Source: Candidatus Caenarcanales bacterium
Lineage (GTDB): Bacteria; Cyanobacteriota; Vampirovibrionia; LMEP-6097
Assembly: GCA_022447685.1 (NCBI GenBank)
Contig: JAKVAO010000010.1
Span: forward strand, 1 to 46,540
Direction: 5' to 3'
Length of the DNA: 46,540 nucleotides
The stretch's first letter is position 1, and the number at the start of each line of letters is the position of its first letter. Below are positions 43,903 to 46,540 of this stretch, piece after piece. The translations under genes were made by a program, and so were the position numbers. The notes beneath the pieces are model-generated. The model saw nothing but the letters and a program-made list of their open reading frames with translations. It was not told the origin of the DNA and searched no databases.

Positions 43903-44556
43903 CTAACCAGGTATTGTGTAGTCTTCTAATATTCCTCTTAATGGACCAGTAATTTCCTGATTCGATTTGAAAGACGTTTGTTGCAATAAATCTCTAGAAA
44001 TTTGTTCTAGGTCTCCTTGTTTACTGAAGAAGATATTTTGAAGCTTGGGTTTTTCGCCTCTTTCTATTTCTGTTAAATTTATTGCATTTATCGATGATGG
44101 ACTCCGACTCACATAAGGGTATTTATTTATATCAATTAGCCATATATTAGAGTTGTCATCATTTGTTTTAACAAGTACTTGTGTGCTTAAGATCTTTCCA
44201 GCTAAGTCTGTTGTTTCATTATTCTCAAAGTTTCTCGAGTTTAAAATTTTTAGATCTTGTGATAACAAATTTTGCAATTCTGAATTTATATAATTTTGTT
44301 TGAAAGTTTCTGTATCGATATTGTTGTCTTTAATATAGTTGCTGAAGTCAAATGTTTTATATTCTTGGGAACTATTATCAATATCCGGTTTCATTTTGAA
44401 TATTGCCTGTAAAAGTTTGAGCGAAGTGGCGGTTTGCTGTTTTTGTTGTTCTAGGATTTGTGCAAAACGTTCCTCATTGGTTTTTTGATTTGTGTCAATC
44501 TTATTAGAGAGACTTTGTATTGCTTTCATTGCGTCATTAATCGTAAGTTCAGGCAT
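43903..44556 (-). CDS. Protein of unknown function (217 residues)
   Basis: Hydrophilic, without signal peptide. The first 70 residues are Gln/Lys/Asn rich and probably a coiled coil (QSLSNKIDTNQKTNEERFAQ; LEQQKQQTATSLKLLQ). The rest is a mixed fold with LSTQVLVKTNDDNSNIWLID. No family recognised. Its first seven codons form one arm of a perfect inverted repeat (44536-44591). A TACTAT box 7 bases before ATG suggests a leaderless transcript. It is 72 bases downstream of the Nfu gene on the same strand. Confidence 0.65.
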   Translation of the reverse strand: MPELTINDAMKAIQSLSNKIDTNQKTNEERFAQILEQQKQQTATSLKLLQAIFKMKPDIDNSSQEYKTFDFSNYIKDNNIDTETFKQNYINSELQNLLSQDLKILNSRNFENNETTDLAGKILSTQVLVKTNDDNSNIWLIDINKYPYVSRSPSSINAINLTEIERGEKPKLQNIFFSKQGDLEQISRDLLQQTSFKSNQEITGPLRGILEDYTIPG

Positions 44557-44591
44557 AAAATAAATAGTACATGCCTGAACTTACGATTAAT
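44536..44591. repeat. Perfect 21-base inverted repeat covering a start codon
   Basis: Arms 44536-44556 and 44571-44591 are exact inverted copies around a 14-base loop that holds the -10 box TACTAT. The left arm is codons 1-7 of the 217-residue gene. A transcript reading through from the Nfu gene would fold the start codon into this stem, while a leaderless transcript starting at the ATG would not. Confidence 0.9.
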
Positions 44592-44628
44592 ATTTTTTGA
44601 ATGTTTTTATAAATTACCTAAATAAACA

Positions 44629-45204
44629 CTAAAAAACCTGAGTAACAGACTCAATCTTACCTGGTAATTCAGACAATAAAGCTCTCTCCACACCCATTTT
44701 CATAGTCATAAGTGAACTTGGGCATGTACCACAGGCGCCAACCATTCTTAATCTAGCGTCACTGCCAACTATGTCTACAAGTTCAATATTGCCACCGTCA
44801 GCCATAAGAGATGGTCTGATTTTGTCGAGTACTCTTTCTACTTCTACTCTTAAGTCACCATCTTCGCCAGTGCTTTCTACTTGAGGTGGAGCATTGTCTT
44901 CTGCCCATTTCTGCATGTTTTCAAGCTCTTCTTTGATAGTTTCTTTAACTTCTAAGTGAATATCTTTCCAGTTGATTTGTTCGTCTTTGTCTATAGTTAC
45001 GAAATTCGACATTATGAAAATTCTAGTTAAGCCAGAGATGCCGAAAAGTCTAGTTGCAATAGGATTTTTTGCTTCTTCAGCTTCTGCTGCTGTTTCATAG
45101 CTAAGTGACTTCGCGTAGGGGAATAAAGTCTCGCTGCAGATGAATTTCAAACTGTTAGGGTTTGGAGTATATTCTGCTCTTACGGTTACGTTTAAAGTGC
45201 TCAT
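44629..45204 (-). CDS. Nfu-type iron-sulfur cluster scaffold protein
   Basis: Carries Fe-S clusters to target enzymes. It is 191 residues in two parts: an Nfu N-terminal domain with EYTPNPNSLKFICSE (about 10-24), and a NifU C-terminal domain with VLDKIRPSLMADGGNIELV (about 130-148) and the cluster-binding CGTCPSS (CxxC). Cytosolic. The promoter is clear: TATAAT 6 bases before ATG with no SD, so probably leaderless. It is not next to suf or isc genes. Confidence 0.92.
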   Translation of the reverse strand: MSTLNVTVRAEYTPNPNSLKFICSETLFPYAKSLSYETAAEAEEAKNPIATRLFGISGLTRIFIMSNFVTIDKDEQINWKDIHLEVKETIKEELENMQKWAEDNAPPQVESTGEDGDLRVEVERVLDKIRPSLMADGGNIELVDIVGSDARLRMVGACGTCPSSLMTMKMGVERALLSELPGKIESVTQVF

Positions 45205-45216
45205 ATCTTAATTATA
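45202..45216 (-). promoter_or_regulatory. -10 box TATAAT before the Nfu gene
   Basis: On the minus strand, a perfect TATAAT (45216-45211) is followed by 6 bases (taagat) and the ATG at 45204. No SD sequence is present. Confidence 0.5.
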
Positions 45217-45311
45217 TAGTTTTTTCTAAAGATTTGCTTAAGGCTTATATCAACTAATTATCTAAATTTATGGAGATATGTGTGAGTTATGTAAAATGAA
45301 CATTAAAACTA

Positions 45312-46540
45312 TTAATACTCAGGAAAGCGAGGATCATGACCTTCGCCATAATCATCCTCATCTTCTTCGCCGTAGCCTTCATCAAAGCTCTCAAACTCAG
45401 GTTCATCTTCATTTGGATTATTTACAGGCTCAGTATCTGTGAAGCTATTGCTGATATTTTCTTCCTCATCATCAGAGTTTTCTTCACTATCAAATGCTTC
45501 TTCGCTGAAATTACCTAAAATTTCATCATCTTCAATTTCCAGCTTGAATTCTGCTTCTTCCTTCTCTTCTGGCTCTTCTTCAAAATTCAAGTCGACGCTA
45601 TCGCTATCATCTTGCTCAGATCTAACAATAGCTTCAAGTTCGTCTATGTCCTGATTTTCCATTTCAAGGATTAAATCATCCATATTATCTTCAATATTAG
45701 CTAGCTCATCTTCACTAGGGTGATCCATATCTAAATTTGCATTAGTGTTATCTCTGATAGGGTCCATTGTTTCATCCTCGGCAAGTGTTTCTGCCGTAAT
45801 ATCTTTAGACCCAATTTCGTCTAAATCATTTAGGGGATTTTCCTCTATTGCTGCTAGATCAGCATTACTAGGTTCTAATTGATCTAGTAAAAAGTCTAAA
45901 TCATTGTCGAGTTCATCCTTTGGCTCATTATCATTAACGAATAATTCCTCAAGGTCAGATAAAGTGATTTCTTCTAGATTGTTATGAAGGTTTTCTTGAT
46001 CTGAATTATTTTCTATTTCTTCTTCTATTTCCTCTGTAACACTTTCTTCTTCTTGCTCTAGGTCTTTCTCTGCTACATCTGCTGCTTCGATTTCCTCTGT
46101 TTCATTCTTGTCTTCTATGACTTCGCTAAGTATGTCTTCTAGTTCACTATCTATTTCACTTAAATCTATGTCTGTATGTATGGTTTGCTTACTTAAATCT
46201 TGTTTTATGAAAAAGTCTTCATCTAGTTCATTCTCTTGAATGAGTGCTTCTTTGGATTCTTCGGACTCTTCTTTTTGAAGCTGATTTGAAGAGTCTTCAA
46301 GTTCTGTATCGCTTAAAAGAGTATCTGGTTCTTCTGTGAATATATCCTCTTCTTCCGCAATCGCCTCCGGCTCTTCAGAAACTGGTTCTAAGTCTTCTGC
46401 AATCGCCTCCGGCTCTTCAGCAATTGGTTCTAATTCTTCAACAATCGCCTCCAGCTCTTCTGAAATAGGTTCTAATTCTTCAGTAATCGCCTCCAGCTCT
46501 TCAGCAATTGGTTCTAATTCTTCAACAATCGCCTCCGGCT
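45312..46540 (-). CDS. Acidic repeat protein, 5' end beyond the window
   Basis: The frame ending with TAA at 45314-45312 stays open through to the window edge, so the Met at 45767 is internal. At least 409 residues are seen. The upstream part has repeated 14-residue units (EELEAI-V/T plus EELEPIA-like halves), encoded by 42-base DNA repeats. Then comes a long Glu/Asp/Ser/Leu-rich region, and a C-terminus with GYGEEDEDDYGEGHDPRFP. No membrane segment is seen. It is extremely acidic, so likely disordered or a solenoid of heptads. No family can be named. Confidence 0.75.
   Translation of the reverse strand, partial: PEAIVEELEPIAEELEAITEELEPISEELEAIVEELEPIAEEPEAIAEDLEPVSEEPEAIAEEEDIFTEEPDTLLSDTELEDSSNQLQKEESEESKEALIQENELDEDFFIKQDLSKQTIHTDIDLSEIDSELEDILSEVIEDKNETEEIEAADVAEKDLEQEEESVTEEIEEEIENNSDQENLHNNLEEITLSDLEELFVNDNEPKDELDNDLDFLLDQLEPSNADLAAIEENPLNDLDEIGSKDITAETLAEDETMDPIRDNTNANLDMDHPSEDELANIEDNMDDLILEMENQDIDELEAIVRSEQDDSDSVDLNFEEEPEEKEEAEFKLEIEDDEILGNFSEEAFDSEENSDDEEENISNSFTDTEPVNNPNEDEPEFESFDEGYGEEDEDDYGEGHDPRFPEY
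46359..46540 (-). repeat. 42-base tandem repeats in the acidic protein gene
   Basis: The core AATCGCCTCC recurs at 46359, 46401, 46443, 46485 and 46527, exactly 42 bases apart, and continues past the edge. Each unit encodes two heptads of the EELEPIA/EELEAIV kind. Confidence 0.92.

Noticed and set aside
45312..45767. A separate 151-residue gene starting at 45767
   Set aside because: The same frame is open for at least another 257 codons upstream with the same acidic composition, so the Met is internal.

Overview
The window is a low-GC, gene-dense bacterial chromosome segment. It comes from a Gram-negative cell: there is an Omp85/BamA barrel, two TolC-type proteins, an RND pump and a PqiA/PqiB (MCE) pair. 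The 16S rRNA gene (about 30737-32233) has cyanobacterial-style signatures, including a short V3 arm and the block around 'gtagtcctagccgtaaacgatg'. A DUF3326 protein, common in Cyanobacteria, and an Omp85 with three apparent POTRA repeats point the same way. No photosynthesis gene is visible. My best guess is a non-photosynthetic relative of Cyanobacteria (Melainabacteria/Vampirovibrionia type). This is inference from remembered signatures, not a tree.

Layout. 1-2290: decayed mobile DNA next to a tRNA-Ser, with a large serine recombinase lacking its catalytic half and a HEPN-like protein. 2452-4858: three tandem GT2 glycosyltransferase paralogues. 4983-7287: nitroreductase, cytidylate kinase, secreted alpha/beta hydrolase. 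7288-8126: gene remnants. 8152-15223: a tripartite RND efflux operon whose outer-membrane component carries a substrate-binding-protein-like domain, flanked on both sides by paralogous small exported Cys-rich proteins. 15276-19112: a minus-strand cell-envelope operon (PqiB, PqiA, lipase-like hydrolase, exported unknown). 19177-21429: ion channel and leuA. 21554-25077: bamA, a small winged-helix protein, a UPRTase-like protein. 25239-25998: two-gene unknown operon with a glycine zipper, ending in a clear terminator. 26130-30476: TolC, fmt, tatC, CDP-alcohol phosphatidyltransferase. 30567-32361: stand-alone 16S unit. 32482-34773: ispE, secD. 34770-39729: two large orphan proteins around a DUF3326 gene. 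39780-43896: pfkA, SLC13 transporter, trmD, uppP. 43903-46540: orphan protein, Nfu scaffold, and an acidic repeat protein running off the right edge.

Striking regulatory patterns. Many first genes of transcription units have a good -10 box 6-9 nt before the start codon and no Shine-Dalgarno sequence, which predicts widespread leaderless mRNAs, although the 16S anti-SD is intact and some genes have good SD sites. Two genes (SLC13 at 42160 and the orphan at 44556) have their first codons copied as a perfect inverted repeat immediately upstream. bamA probably starts at AUA. The 16S gene has its own promoter and RNase III-type stem, with no 23S or 5S gene beside it.
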